Notes under the pieces: model-generated
Databases searched by the model: none
Told to the model about the DNA's origin: nothing
What the model saw: the letters and a program-made list of their open reading frames with translations, nothing else
Origin: Chersky-840 sp963838775
GTDB taxonomy: Bacteria; Actinomycetota; Acidimicrobiia; Acidimicrobiales; UBA8190
Length of the DNA stretch: 64,000 bases
Assembly: GCA_963838775.1 (NCBI GenBank)
Contig: CAWISP010000037.1
Location: forward strand, 42,345-106,344
Direction of reading: 5' to 3'
Part shown: positions 33,198-42,074 of the stretch, one piece after another
Position numbering within the stretch: position 1 is the first letter of the stretch
How the letters are laid out: every line of letters begins with the position of its first letter
Made by a program: the position numbers and the translations under genes

Positions 33198-33586
33198 GTT
33201 GCGCCCGGGCCAGATGAGTAGAGCGCCGGGATAAACCGGCATGGAGGAGGGGATGAAAGAGCCCTACACCGAAGGAGTAGCGACCCACGGTGACCCCGAG
33301 TCATGCGTTGTCATCCGCAAGGGTGTCGGCGAAGCGTTGACAGGGGCACGTGCAGGCCGGGCTATTGAGCCGCGAAATCAGGGCGATCGGGGTGCCCAGG
33401 CGGTTATTCACGTCGAAGGCAACATCGGTTGCGGCGCTATGCGCGAGCCGCAGTCGGACCCCGCGCGGTCGGAGAACCTGTGCATGTACGGAACCTCCAT
33501 GCGCGAGAACCGGGAGATCCCGCCCTCGCCCGTTCGGCTGATCACCGGACGGGCCGCTCAGGGAAGGCCAAGGCCGCAAGCCTGAG

Positions 33587-35059
33587 ATGCACGAGGACGG
33601 GAAGTCTGACAGCCCCGTAGTACCTGCGAAGCCGCCGAACAACGCCGGGAAGCCGGCTGCGGAGGTGGTGGAGGAAAGGGGGCTGGCCAAGGGGAACACG
33701 ACCAGCACGACACGCCCCGGACACAGAGCCGCAGATACTGGTGTGCCAAACGGACTGGATCGTGTGCGTGAGGTAGCACGAAGGGACAAACAAGCACGGT
33801 TCACGGCACTGCTGCACCACGTCGACCTCGACCGCCTGCAGGCGGCCTACCGGGCGATTCGGCCCCAGGCCGCACCGGGGGTGGACGGGGTGACGTGGGA
33901 GGACTACGGAGAAGACCTGGAGGCCAACCTCCGGGACCTTCACCGGAGGGTCCACAGCGGTGCTTACCGGGCAAGGCCATCTCGAAGGGTGTACATCCCG
34001 AAGGCGGACGGGCGGCAGAGGCCGCTCGGCATTGCAGCGCTGGAGGACAAGATCGTCCAGCGGGCCGTCGTCGAGGTACTGAATGCCATCTACGAGGAGG
34101 ACTTCTGCGGCTTCTCCTACGGGTTCCGGCCGGGGCGCAGCCCGCACCATGCGCTCGATGCGCTGGCGGTCGGAATCACGAGGAAGAAGGTGAACTGGGT
34201 GCTCGATTGCGATATTGCAGACTTCTTCTCCCGACTGGATCACGTCTGGATCGAGAAGTTCCTCGAGCACCGCATTGCGGACAAGCGAGTCCTGCGGCTC
34301 ATCCGGAAGTGGCTGAACGCAGGGGTCGTCGAAGCTGGGAACTGGTCGGAGACGCCAGAGGGATCACCGCAGGGGGCATCGGTCTCGCCGTTGCTCGCCA
34401 ACGTGTATCTCCACTACGTCTTTGACCGGTGGGTCCGGCGGTGGAGGAGTCAGCAGGCCCACGGCGACGTGATCGTTGTCAGGTTTGCCGATGATCTTGT
34501 TGCCGGGTTCGAGCATGAGGCTGATGCGCAGCGATTCCTCTCCGACCTTCGAGAGCGGTTTGCGAAGTTCGGGTTGGAGCTGCATCCCGAGAAGACCAGG
34601 CTGATCGAGTTCGGGCGCTACGCCGCCCGCAACCGGGCCGCCCGGGGTCTTGGCAAGCCGGAGACGTTTGACTTCCTCGGCTTCACGCACATCTGTGGGA
34701 AGACGAGGAACGGGCGTTTCTGGCTCAGGCGCATCACCATCTCGAAGCGGATGCGGGCGAAGCTACGAGCGGTCAACATCGAGCTCAAGCGACGCCGGCA
34801 CCAGCCCATCCCGATGCAGGGCCAGTGGCTCGCCAGCGTGGTGAGGGGCCATGTCGCCTACTACGCCGTGCCTGGCAACATCGATGCTGTGGACCAGTTC
34901 CGCACCCTGGTGACGAAGCAATGGTTCAAGGCGCTCCGGCGCCGCAGCCAACGCACCCGACTCAACTGGGTTCGGATGGACCGCCTAGCAACACGGTGGC
35001 TACCCCCTGCCCGTGTGCAGCATCCATTCCCTGATGTGCGCTTCGCTGCCAGAACCTGA
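33587..35059 (+). CDS. ltrA: Group II intron reverse transcriptase/maturase
   Basis: 490 residues. RT blocks: YIPKADGRQRPLGIAALEDK (primer-side fingers), YGFRPGRSPHHALD, DCDIADFFSRLDH, GSPQGASVSPLLANVYLH, and the catalytic box FADD (Phe at residue about 303, replacing the common Tyr). Downstream TFDFLGFTHICGK and the maturase/thumb domain up to the end; no HNH endonuclease is seen. Full-length and intact. Confidence 0.92.
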   Translation: MHEDGKSDSPVVPAKPPNNAGKPAAEVVEERGLAKGNTTSTTRPGHRAADTGVPNGLDRVREVARRDKQARFTALLHHVDLDRLQAAYRAIRPQAAPGVDGVTWEDYGEDLEANLRDLHRRVHSGAYRARPSRRVYIPKADGRQRPLGIAALEDKIVQRAVVEVLNAIYEEDFCGFSYGFRPGRSPHHALDALAVGITRKKVNWVLDCDIADFFSRLDHVWIEKFLEHRIADKRVLRLIRKWLNAGVVEAGNWSETPEGSPQGASVSPLLANVYLHYVFDRWVRRWRSQQAHGDVIVVRFADDLVAGFEHEADAQRFLSDLRERFAKFGLELHPEKTRLIEFGRYAARNRAARGLGKPETFDFLGFTHICGKTRNGRFWLRRITISKRMRAKLRAVNIELKRRRHQPIPMQGQWLASVVRGHVAYYAVPGNIDAVDQFRTLVTKQWFKALRRRSQRTRLNWVRMDRLATRWLPPARVQHPFPDVRFAART

Positions 35060-35064
35060 GGCAG

Positions 35065-35097
35065 GAGCCCAGTGCGGGAATTCTGCTCGCTGGGATC
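35065..35097 (+). ncRNA. Domain V of group II intron 1
   Basis: 33-nt hairpin with the conserved AGC near its 5' base, a GGAATTC-type internal/tetraloop region and the closing GGGATC. Starts 6 nt after the maturase stop, the normal distance. Confidence 0.8.
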
Positions 35098-35137
35098 TGT
35101 CCGGGGGGCCGCCCGCAAGGGCGGTCCCTACCGGGAT

Positions 35138-35212
35138 CATGACCGACCGGGATCGTCGAATATGAGCGCCTTGAGCCACTGTCGCCACTAGGCCCCGACC
35201 CCGTTCGGGGCA
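35138..35212. repeat. Island spacer motif and small hairpin
   Basis: CCGGGATCGTCGAATATG then AGCGCC at about 35147-35170 belongs to the dispersed spacer family. GCCCCG...CGGGGC at about 35192-35211 is a short terminator-like hairpin before the next gene. Confidence 0.45.
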
Positions 35213-35242
35213 CGTAGATGGCGGACAGCTTACGCTTCAGGC

Positions 35243-35824
35243 ATGACCGGACTCCCTGGTTCCGTCGAGACCTCGCCTGAAGACGGCAACAGCGTCCCAA
35301 TCGTGGCGTGGGAACTACCTGAGATCTTCGTCATAGTGGTGGCGGTTAGCGTCGCCTTACTTGCCCTGGGCGGGCTGGGCACGGGAATCGCGATAAGTGT
35401 CACCACCGGGTTTCTGGGTACTACTCAAGGCGTCTGGAATGCGATTCAGTTCGGCGGGCAGTGGGCAAATGTTTACCTCGCAGCCATTCTGCTCGGAGCG
35501 CTCGGGCTGTCCTGGTGGCAGGTTCATCGATGGACAGGAGCCGCCAACGTGTCCGCCAATGAACGTGACACTTCTGCTGACTTAGAACACATCCGACGCG
35601 CCCAGCGGATGACAGGTTGGGTCGAGGCCGCGCTCGCTCTTAACGCTGCTGGCGCGATCGCCGAGTTCATTGGACAGGTTGGTTCCTATGGATCGGGGCG
35701 CGATCTATGGTCATATGACATCGGAGGCGGTTCCGAAATGCTGGCTGTGTTGGTGATAGCCGCGACCGGAATCTTGGCGAGTCGGCGATTTCAACACCGC
35801 TATTCACAACTCCGTCCCACATAG
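35243..35824 (+). CDS. Membrane protein, unknown
   Basis: 193 residues. Four hydrophobic segments: IFVIVVAVSVALLALGGLG, a second around VYLAAILLGALGLSWW, a third around AALALNAAGAIAEFIG, and MLAVLVIAATGILA near the C-terminus. A soluble loop (NERDTSADLEHIRRAQRM) separates the second and third. No recognised family. Island gene flanked by spacer repeats. Confidence 0.6.
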   Translation: MTGLPGSVETSPEDGNSVPIVAWELPEIFVIVVAVSVALLALGGLGTGIAISVTTGFLGTTQGVWNAIQFGGQWANVYLAAILLGALGLSWWQVHRWTGAANVSANERDTSADLEHIRRAQRMTGWVEAALALNAAGAIAEFIGQVGSYGSGRDLWSYDIGGGSEMLAVLVIAATGILASRRFQHRYSQLRPT

Positions 35825-36020
35825 TGCAAAGCGGTGCCGGTGCCCAATCGGAAACACCCGGGTTGGGATGAAGGTCGAATGGTGCGGCGAAGCGATCCGG
35901 TGTGGCCTGGTTGGCGTTACCAGTCGACGGTCCGGTGAGTCGGTAGCGGCACACGTATCGGGCGGTGTGCCCACCGGCCTTGGGGGTGACAGAGAGCCCT
36001 TGCGGCGCGATGATGGCATC

Positions 36021-36341
36021 GTGCCCAAGTGGGTAGTCCGGGGCTCTCAGACGGTCTTTGTCGTTGCCTCAAGAGCGGCATTCTTTCTGACGGGGATGAC
36101 CGCCGTTTTCCTGGCGACGGGGTTCGTGAATGTCACCCCGGACTGCGTAATGGGTCATCTGACTCACCCGAGTCCTTTGGAGCTATCTGGCAACGACTGC
36201 GTCAAGCCGCCTGGGTACATGCCGTGGATGGTCGTCTTTGGCGTTGTTGGAGCCGCGGTCGGACTGCTGTTCGTACTAGGCGTCCTCCAGCTATTCAGCC
36301 GGATTCGATCTAGGCGGTGGCGAACCAAACTGGCGGCCTGA
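36021..36341 (+). CDS. Small two-segment membrane protein, unknown
   Basis: 106 residues from GTG 36021, chosen because the pattern becomes protein-like there; the frame is open from 35868. Segments: FFLTGMTAVFLATGFVNV and MVVFGVVGAAVGLLFVLGVL, with a loop holding two Cys (PDCVMGH and GNDCVKPPG) that could pair outside the cell. No family recognised. Confidence 0.5.
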   Translation: MPKWVVRGSQTVFVVASRAAFFLTGMTAVFLATGFVNVTPDCVMGHLTHPSPLELSGNDCVKPPGYMPWMVVFGVVGAAVGLLFVLGVLQLFSRIRSRRWRTKLAA

Positions 36342-36389
36342 GCGTTACCTAAGCCAATCGGAATCGCTCAGATCCGGGAGCGGACCGCA

Positions 36390-36420
36390 CCCACTGGGGA
36401 ACCCCGAGTACCGAGCGCTT
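36390..36420. repeat. Island spacer motif
   Basis: On the minus strand AGCGCTCGGTACTCGGGG then TTCCCC, close to the copy at 39531-39558. Lies between two unrelated small genes. Confidence 0.4.
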
Positions 36421-36432
36421 TGGCATCAAACA

Positions 36433-37032
36433 ATGGTGCGTTTCGACCAGGGGTGCCATTCTGCTGGGGTGGCCCTGCTTCCCGATGTGCTGCCTGCTGG
36501 CCCTGTCGAGCTTCGACGGTGGCGCCCTGCGTTCGTGGATGCCTACATACCAGCGATCGCCCTCAGCTTTGCAGAGCTTCAGCGATGGATGCCGTGGGCC
36601 CGAGTGATGCCCACACCGGAAGACCTGCATCCTGTCCTAGCAGCCGGCGAGGCCGCATTCGACGCCGATCAGGAATGGGACTACACGGTCTACGAACTAG
36701 CTACGGACACCCTCGTGGGTGGTGCCGGACTTTACCGAGGAGTCGAGCCGGTCGCTCTGAACATCGGCTACTGGACTCGTTCTGACCGCACTGGTCGTGG
36801 CTATGCCGCCGCCGCCGCCAAGACGCTTACAGAGGTCGCCTTTACGCTCATTCCCGGCATCCAGAGGGTCGAGATCCACATGGACAAAGCCAACGTGGCG
36901 AGCGCTGCCGTTCCGAGGACGCTCGGTTACCGACTTGATCACGAGGAGGTCCGCCAAATCGAGGCGCCCGGACACACGGGTCACGGTTTCGTTTGGGTCC
37001 TTGATAGACCCTCCGCCCGTGGCATTTCGTGA
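36433..37032 (+). CDS. GNAT-family N-acetyltransferase (RimJ/RimL-like)
   Basis: 199 residues. The acetyl-CoA loop reads RTGRGYAAAAAKTLTEVAF, preceded by the beta4 strand LNIGYWTRSD and followed by RVEIHMDKANVASAAVPRTL split at the helix start, and LGYRLDHEE. This layout matches N-acetyltransferases acting on ribosomal proteins or small antibiotics; substrate unknown. Isolated island gene. Confidence 0.82.
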   Translation: MVRFDQGCHSAGVALLPDVLPAGPVELRRWRPAFVDAYIPAIALSFAELQRWMPWARVMPTPEDLHPVLAAGEAAFDADQEWDYTVYELATDTLVGGAGLYRGVEPVALNIGYWTRSDRTGRGYAAAAAKTLTEVAFTLIPGIQRVEIHMDKANVASAAVPRTLGYRLDHEEVRQIEAPGHTGHGFVWVLDRPSARGIS

Positions 37033-37224
37033 AGGGGTCCGATATCAGCCGGTTGCGTGCGCCAGATTCGCCACCTTGGACCGAGCAGGATTGCTGGTCT
37101 TGCTCGGGTTATGGCGAGCGGCATCCAGGGCCATGCGCTCGGAAACACTCGTTAGGCGGCGATACAGGCCGGGGCTCCGTTAGACGAAGGTGCACTATTC
37201 CGGCTGGCCCCCGGTTCTTCGCGG

Positions 37225-37875
37225 TTACGACGTCGCCGGGGAGGAGTTGGGTCCACGTCCGGATCGAGTGTCCCGATCAAGATTTTGGTGCCTTTCAGCT
37301 ACCTCGTCGGTGAGAGCATCGGCCCATTTCATGATCGTATCGGCTGTGCTCTGATCGAAGATCACGCGAAGATGCCCGACGTTCGGCACCTCTAGGAGAG
37401 TGTGTGGCCTGTTCGGTCGAGTGGCACTCTTCGGTACAAACCTGTCTTTCGCCGCTGTGACCACCAGGATTGGTGGGCGTTCGCCAGGGATAGCTGCCAC
37501 ACCCCTTAGATAGGCGCTGTTTGTTCCCATCTCTCTCATGACCGGTAATGGGCCGAAGCGTGACAGATTGTGGCCCTGGTGCGGTGTGCCGATGGTTACG
37601 AGTCCATCGATTGGTGCTCCTAGCGCTGCGGCGTGCTCTGCGACCAGGCCTCCCATCGAATGCCCGATCACCACGATGGTGTCATGGGTCTGATCCAGTT
37701 CGTCGATCAGCTCGACTAGGCGTTTCGCCGAGGTAGCGAGTGGCCCGAAGGCCAATCGCTCGTTGAAATACTTGGTTCGCCAGCCCTGTTCACGAGCGCT
37801 GCGCCGAATCGCGGTGAGCGGCCATTCATTACCGGGAGCAGCCAAGCCTCCCACGAAGACGAGGACCTTACTCAT
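37225..37875 (-). CDS. Alpha/beta hydrolase (lipase-like)
   Basis: 216 residues. VFVGGLAAPGNEW forms the oxyanion-side strand, the nucleophile elbow is VVIGHSMGGLVAEHAA, the acid is in VTAAKDRFVPKSA and the His in VPNVGHLRVIF. The catalytic triad is therefore complete. No signal peptide. Substrate unknown; esterase or lipase are the usual activities. Convergent to the GNAT gene. Confidence 0.82.
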   Translation of the reverse strand: MSKVLVFVGGLAAPGNEWPLTAIRRSAREQGWRTKYFNERLAFGPLATSAKRLVELIDELDQTHDTIVVIGHSMGGLVAEHAAALGAPIDGLVTIGTPHQGHNLSRFGPLPVMREMGTNSAYLRGVAAIPGERPPILVVTAAKDRFVPKSATRPNRPHTLLEVPNVGHLRVIFDQSTADTIMKWADALTDEVAERHQNLDRDTRSGRGPNSSPATS

Positions 37876-38453
37876 CGTTCAGCACTCGGAACAATAGGGC
37901 GGCGTGCTCATCGCTCACCTGCTTCACTGCACTGATGTAGGTATCACTGCCATGCGCCATTATTCAGGAGTTATAACCGGAACCTGCGGATGCACCCCGG
38001 CGCGGGCCCGATGCGTCTTGCGTCGTCGGGTTCGCTCCACCCGGTCCCGCCTCGCATCGGGCGACGTGGTGGCGCCGCCGTTCGCCCCCCCGATATCACC
38101 CCGTCATACGCTTCGACCGTCATCGAGTGGACCACGCGTAAATGCCGGTGTGCGTGCGGCCCCCTGGGGAGGTTCTGACAGGGCGGACCATCTGGATCGC
38201 TCCCGGCCGCGGATATAGCTCGGGTCAGTCCCGGACCAGACCGCACACAGGGGTACGTCTCGCCCCATTCCACGCCGATACATGATGCGACCGGGATCGA
38301 TTATGGGCGCCCTCGATCGAACTATGTCGATCTGCCCCTCCGACGTCACTACCGGGCCAGATCCTCCCCTTCAGGGGCTTCGATCGGGCGACCTAAGGGA
38401 ATGGCGTAGTCGTGCCGATGATCATGGGAACTGCCGACGAAGGACTATCTCCC
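37876..38453. repeat. Non-coding spacer with a long island repeat
   Basis: About 38205-38312 is colinear with 52330-52443: GCGGATA then TCGGGTCAG, about 64 bp later ATACATGATGCGACC, then GGGATCGATTATGGGCGCC. No gene is supported on either strand. Confidence 0.5.
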
Positions 38454-39371
38454 ATGAGTGACAGGGCGCAGGAATCTGGTTGGTGGCTTGCCTTGGATGG
38501 TAAGAGGTATCCACCGGCGCAAGACATCGACAACGGGCCCGTCGAGTTTGCATATGGGGGAGAATCACAGCCGGCTTCAACTTTGCCGACACAGCACGAT
38601 CTGGTCGACTTTGCCGTCGGTCCCGTAGCGGTAAGTCCGACGACGGTTCGGGCACGAGACGCTCGTTCAACCGGGTTGATCTTGCTGGCGATCATGGTGC
38701 TCATTGGTGGCGGCGCCTTGGCCTACTCACTCGCTCACGGTTCGGGTAAGAACGCTACCGTCGGAGCTTCACCCAACGAGACGGCACGGCTCGCCGCCCA
38801 AGCCGTCAAGCAGGCACGTTCCGTGCACGTCGTAACGACGATCCAACTGCAAGGGGGGACGGCGACCTACGTGAACGACACCGCGGCTAGGTCCGGCAAG
38901 CAGGTGATCACTGCAGGCGGCGCCGAGGTGACCGCAATCGCTACCAACGGGATCGTCTATGTCAACGCCAATCAGCTTGCCATGTCGGAGTTATTCCAAG
39001 CGCCTTCGGCTGCCGGGGAGAAGTATGCCAACAAATGGCTCTTCTTCCCGTCGAGCAGCCAAGATTACAAAGCGATCGTTCAGACCCTGACGATCGGTTC
39101 ACTCCTAAAGCAGGTCACCCCGACGGGCCAAACGACCAAGCTCGGCCCTTCCGTTGTCAGGGGCCAGTCAGTGATCGGACTCCGAGGTCACCTTCCGGGT
39201 GGTCTGTTCGGCACCCTATACATCGCAGATACTGGTTCGCCTCTTCCGGTCGAGGAAGTGAGCACGACGAATGGCGACGTTACGACATCGACCTTCAGTG
39301 CGTGGGGGGAACCGGTGAACGCCGTCCCACCGACCAGTGCGGTCCCTGGTAGCGAGACTGGCCTGTTCTAG
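38454..39371 (+). CDS. Single-pass membrane protein, LppX/LprG-like exterior domain
   Basis: 305 residues from ATG 38454 (GAAGGA about 10 nt upstream). The N-terminal cytoplasmic part contains SGWWLALDGKRYPPAQD, resembling the short DUF2510-type tryptophan motif. A membrane segment (TGLILLAIMVLIGGGALAY) is followed by an exterior domain with ETARLAAQAVKQARSVHV and a beta-rich region (GIVYVNANQLAMSELF, YKAIVQTLTIGSLLKQV). The exterior region resembles actinobacterial lipid-binding lipoproteins only in outline. Function unknown. Confidence 0.6.
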   Translation: MSDRAQESGWWLALDGKRYPPAQDIDNGPVEFAYGGESQPASTLPTQHDLVDFAVGPVAVSPTTVRARDARSTGLILLAIMVLIGGGALAYSLAHGSGKNATVGASPNETARLAAQAVKQARSVHVVTTIQLQGGTATYVNDTAARSGKQVITAGGAEVTAIATNGIVYVNANQLAMSELFQAPSAAGEKYANKWLFFPSSSQDYKAIVQTLTIGSLLKQVTPTGQTTKLGPSVVRGQSVIGLRGHLPGGLFGTLYIADTGSPLPVEEVSTTNGDVTTSTFSAWGEPVNAVPPTSAVPGSETGLF

Positions 39372-39530
39372 GGGAGACGTCCTCACGCCGGGCACACGGT
39401 GACGCCGCCAAGAACCCGCCGGGGGTGATCGGTATCGCTCCCAGGGTGTCGATAGAGGGCGCGTGGCGGCCTGGTCAGGGCGAGAAGGAACGGCACGACC
39501 CGCCTGAGCCAAATCGATACACAAATCGAG

Positions 39531-39558
39531 CGGGATCCCCGACTACCGTGCGCTCCGG
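39531..39558. repeat. Island spacer motif
   Basis: CGGGATCCCCGACTACCGTG then CGCTCCGG. Best matches are at 51630-51654 and 36390-36420. Ends 15 bp before the IS3 left inverted repeat. Confidence 0.45.
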
Positions 39559-39646
39559 TCACGTCGCCAGCTTGGAGTGACCCGGGATCCGCGGACACCT
39601 GACCGCTTGGCGAGACCATGTCTCGTCTGGCAGAAAGGAGTCCGTC

Positions 39647-39949
39647 ATGTCCGGGAGAGTCCCGCCTCCGTATCCGCCCGAGGTCCGCACCGAGGCGGTC
39701 CGTCTCGTCCGTGAGGGCGGGGTGTCGCTCAAGCGGGCCGCCGCCACGGTGGGCTGCTCCGAGCAGACCCTTCGCAACTGGATCCTCCAAGCCGACAGAG
39801 ATGACGGTGTGCGCACCGACGGGCCGACCACCGACGAGAAGGCTGAGCTCGTCGCACTTCGTCGCCGGGTGCGGGTCCTCGAGGAGGAGAAGGAGATCCT
39901 GAAAAAAGCCGCGGCCTGGTTCGCCAAGGAGACGCACTCGACCCCGTAG
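39647..39949 (+). CDS. IS3 transposase OrfA
   Basis: 100 residues: YPPEVRTEAVRLVREGG, a helix-turn-helix (SLKRAAATVGCSEQTLRNW) and a C-terminal leucine-zipper-like helix (ELVALRRRVRVLEEEKEILK). Standard OrfA, which normally produces OrfAB by -1 frameshifting into the next frame. Confidence 0.92.
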   Translation: MSGRVPPPYPPEVRTEAVRLVREGGVSLKRAAATVGCSEQTLRNWILQADRDDGVRTDGPTTDEKAELVALRRRVRVLEEEKEILKKAAAWFAKETHSTP

Positions 39950-39990
39950 CGGGGTTCGAGTTCATCGAAGCGAACCGGGCCTCTCACGCG

Positions 39991-40542
39991 GTGGCCACCA
40001 TGTGCCGGCTCCTCGGCGTCTCGACGAGCGGCTACTACTGCTGGCGAGACCGTCCGCCGTCGGCCCGGGCGCTGTCGGACGAGGTCCTCACCGAGAAGAT
40101 CCGCCTGGTCCACACCCAGTCCCGGCAGACCTATGGCTATCGCCGCATCAGGACCGAGCTGGTCGAAGAGCACGACGAAGATGTGGGACGCCATCGGGTA
40201 GCCCGGCTCATGCGTGTCACCGGCATCCAGGGCGTGACCAGGCGCAAGTTCTGTCGCACCACCCGCCGAGACGAGCGGGCCCGCCCTGCGCCTGACCTCA
40301 TGGAGCGGGACTTCACCGCGCCGGGCCCGGGGCAGCGTTGGGTGGCCGACATCACGTATGTCCCGACATGGGCAGGCTTTCTGTTCCTGGCCGTGGTGCT
40401 CGACGTCTTCACCCGCCGGGTCGTGGGGTGGTCGATGTCTTCCAACCAGAACACCGAGCTCGTTACCAGAGCCCTCCAGATGGCCATCGCCCGCCAGCGT
40501 CCAGATGGTGTCGTGGTCCATCATTCGGACCAGGGATGTCAA
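39991..40542 (+). pseudogene. IS3 transposase OrfB, 5' part
   Basis: The HTH_21 region (SRQTYGYRRIRTELVEEH) and the first DDE Asp (WVADITYVPTW) and second Asp (VVHHSDQGC) are here. The frame then enters the IS30 left end after CAA at 40540-40542. The remainder resumes at 44152 in the correct phase, giving DQGC-QYTSYDFA. Confidence 0.88.
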
Positions 40543-40628
40543 GGCGGATTCCAGTGGTCGTCGCAACACCTCGATGATGGAGGTGTTCCGGGATGGGAGT
40601 TGGCAGGCAACAGAAGGCGACGTGGGCG

Positions 40629-41474
40629 ATGCGAGACAAGATGTACTCGCCGGGACGGCCGCCGGTCTGGCAGCGGGATCAGGTTCAGCGGTTCTGGGTC
40701 GGGATCGCCAAGGGGCTGTCGAGTGAGGACGCGGCGCTGTCGGTGGGAGTGTCATCCCCCGTTGGGAGTAGGTGGTTCCGTGAGGCTGGTGGGATGCGCC
40801 CTGTCAGCCTGGCCCCGTTGTCTAGCCGTTACTTGTCCTTCGCCGAGCGTGAGGAGATCGCCATCCTCGAGGCGAAAGGCTGCGGTGTGAGGGAAATCGC
40901 CCGACAGACAAACCGTTCTCCATCGACGATCAGCCGGGAGCTGCGCCGCAATGCGGCCACCCGGGCGGGGTCGTCGGGTTATCGGGCCATCGCTGCACAG
41001 TGGCACGCGAACCGGCGAGCGAGGAGGCCCAAGGTGGCCACGCTGGCCGCCAACGAGAAGCTCCGGACCTATGTCCAAGATCGCCTGTCCGGATTGATCA
41101 CCCGGCCGGACGGAACCGAGGTCCCCGGCCCGACGGTCCGCTTTATCGGTCGACGGCACGGACGACGCCAGGACCGCCGGTGGGCGAAAGCGTGGAGCCC
41201 GGAGCAGATCTCCAAGCGTCTGCAGGTCGATTTCCCTAATGATGAGACGATGAGGATCTCTCACGAGGCGATCTATCAGGCGTTATTCATCCAGGGTCGG
41301 GGAGCCTTGCGCCGGGAGCTGACCGCCTGTCTGCGCACCGGCCGGGCTTTACGAGTTCCAAGGGCCCGGACGCAGGGGCGGGGCAAGAAGTTCGTCACTC
41401 CCGAGGTGATGATCAGCGAGCGGCCCGCAGAGGCTGAAGACCGGGCGGTGCCCGGGCATTGGGAAGGCGACCTG
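40629..41474 (+). pseudogene. IS30 transposase, 5' part
   Basis: N-terminal helix-turn-helix regions (LSFAEREEIAILEAKG, VREIARQTNRSPSTISRELR) and WSPEQISKRLQ, SHEAIYQALF, then the first DDE Asp in PGHWEGDL. The frame is cut right after DL by the 5' end of intron 2 (GTGCGCC at 41475). Confidence 0.88.
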
Positions 41475-42074
41475 GTGCGCCACGAGGCGCTGTATGACCG
41501 TGCGGTGATGAAAGGACACCGCCGTCGGGATGTCGCAGCATCCCGGCAGAAGCTGAGGGCAGCCTGACCCTGGAGTCGCAGGAGAAGGTGGGAGCAGCCC
41601 TGACAACGACGGGACGGATCGGCACTGCCAGACGGTCCGGGTCCGGCAAGCGAGACGAAAAGGTGTACGTGAGAAACCAACGTCTGAAGGCTCCTCAATC
41701 CTCCCTCCAGCTCGAACCTGGTGGATCTGGGCTGGGCCGCGATGCGCACCCGCAGCAGTTGGGCGGGGAACTCTTGGGGTGGAAACAGATCGCCGCCCCG
41801 GAGGCCACGCTGAATGCCTGCGGCGTAGGCGTGGCGATGTCGCAGGGGCATAGTTGGGCGCCTCATTCGTCGAACGGTCAGCAGTGAACGTGGGAACCAT
41901 CCCGGCGGTCCCCTCACCGGCCAGCAGCCAGCTGGTCGGCGGGAAGGTCCGTCGTCGACTGACGCCACCGGGATGGGGCGGAGGGTCCGTAGTAGTCCGA
42001 GGCCGGGAAAGCCGGTCACATGGCGAAGGGACCCAGCAGGATCGCAGCATCAACGCTGATGGTGGAGTTCGCTG

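Larger units (their letters stand above)
33198..35137 (+). mobile_element. Group II intron 1
   Basis: Begins near GTTGCGCCCGGG and carries the 5' ribozyme features GATAAACCGGCATGG and CTACACCGAAGGAGTAGCG split by few bases, the intron-encoded RT, domain V at 35065-35097 (GAGCCCAGTGCGGGAA then TTCTGCTCGCTGGGATC), and a domain VI hairpin GGGCCGCCCGCAAGGGCGG with CCCTACC holding the likely branch A near 35130. The 3' end near 35137 is approximate; the 5' end follows the break in integrase homology. Confidence 0.75.

Noticed and set aside
37150..37187. Two GTTRRRY cores (GTTAGGC and GTTAGAC) suggesting an integron attC site
   Set aside because: No complementary RYYYAAC partner or attC fold upstream, and no integron integrase in the window.
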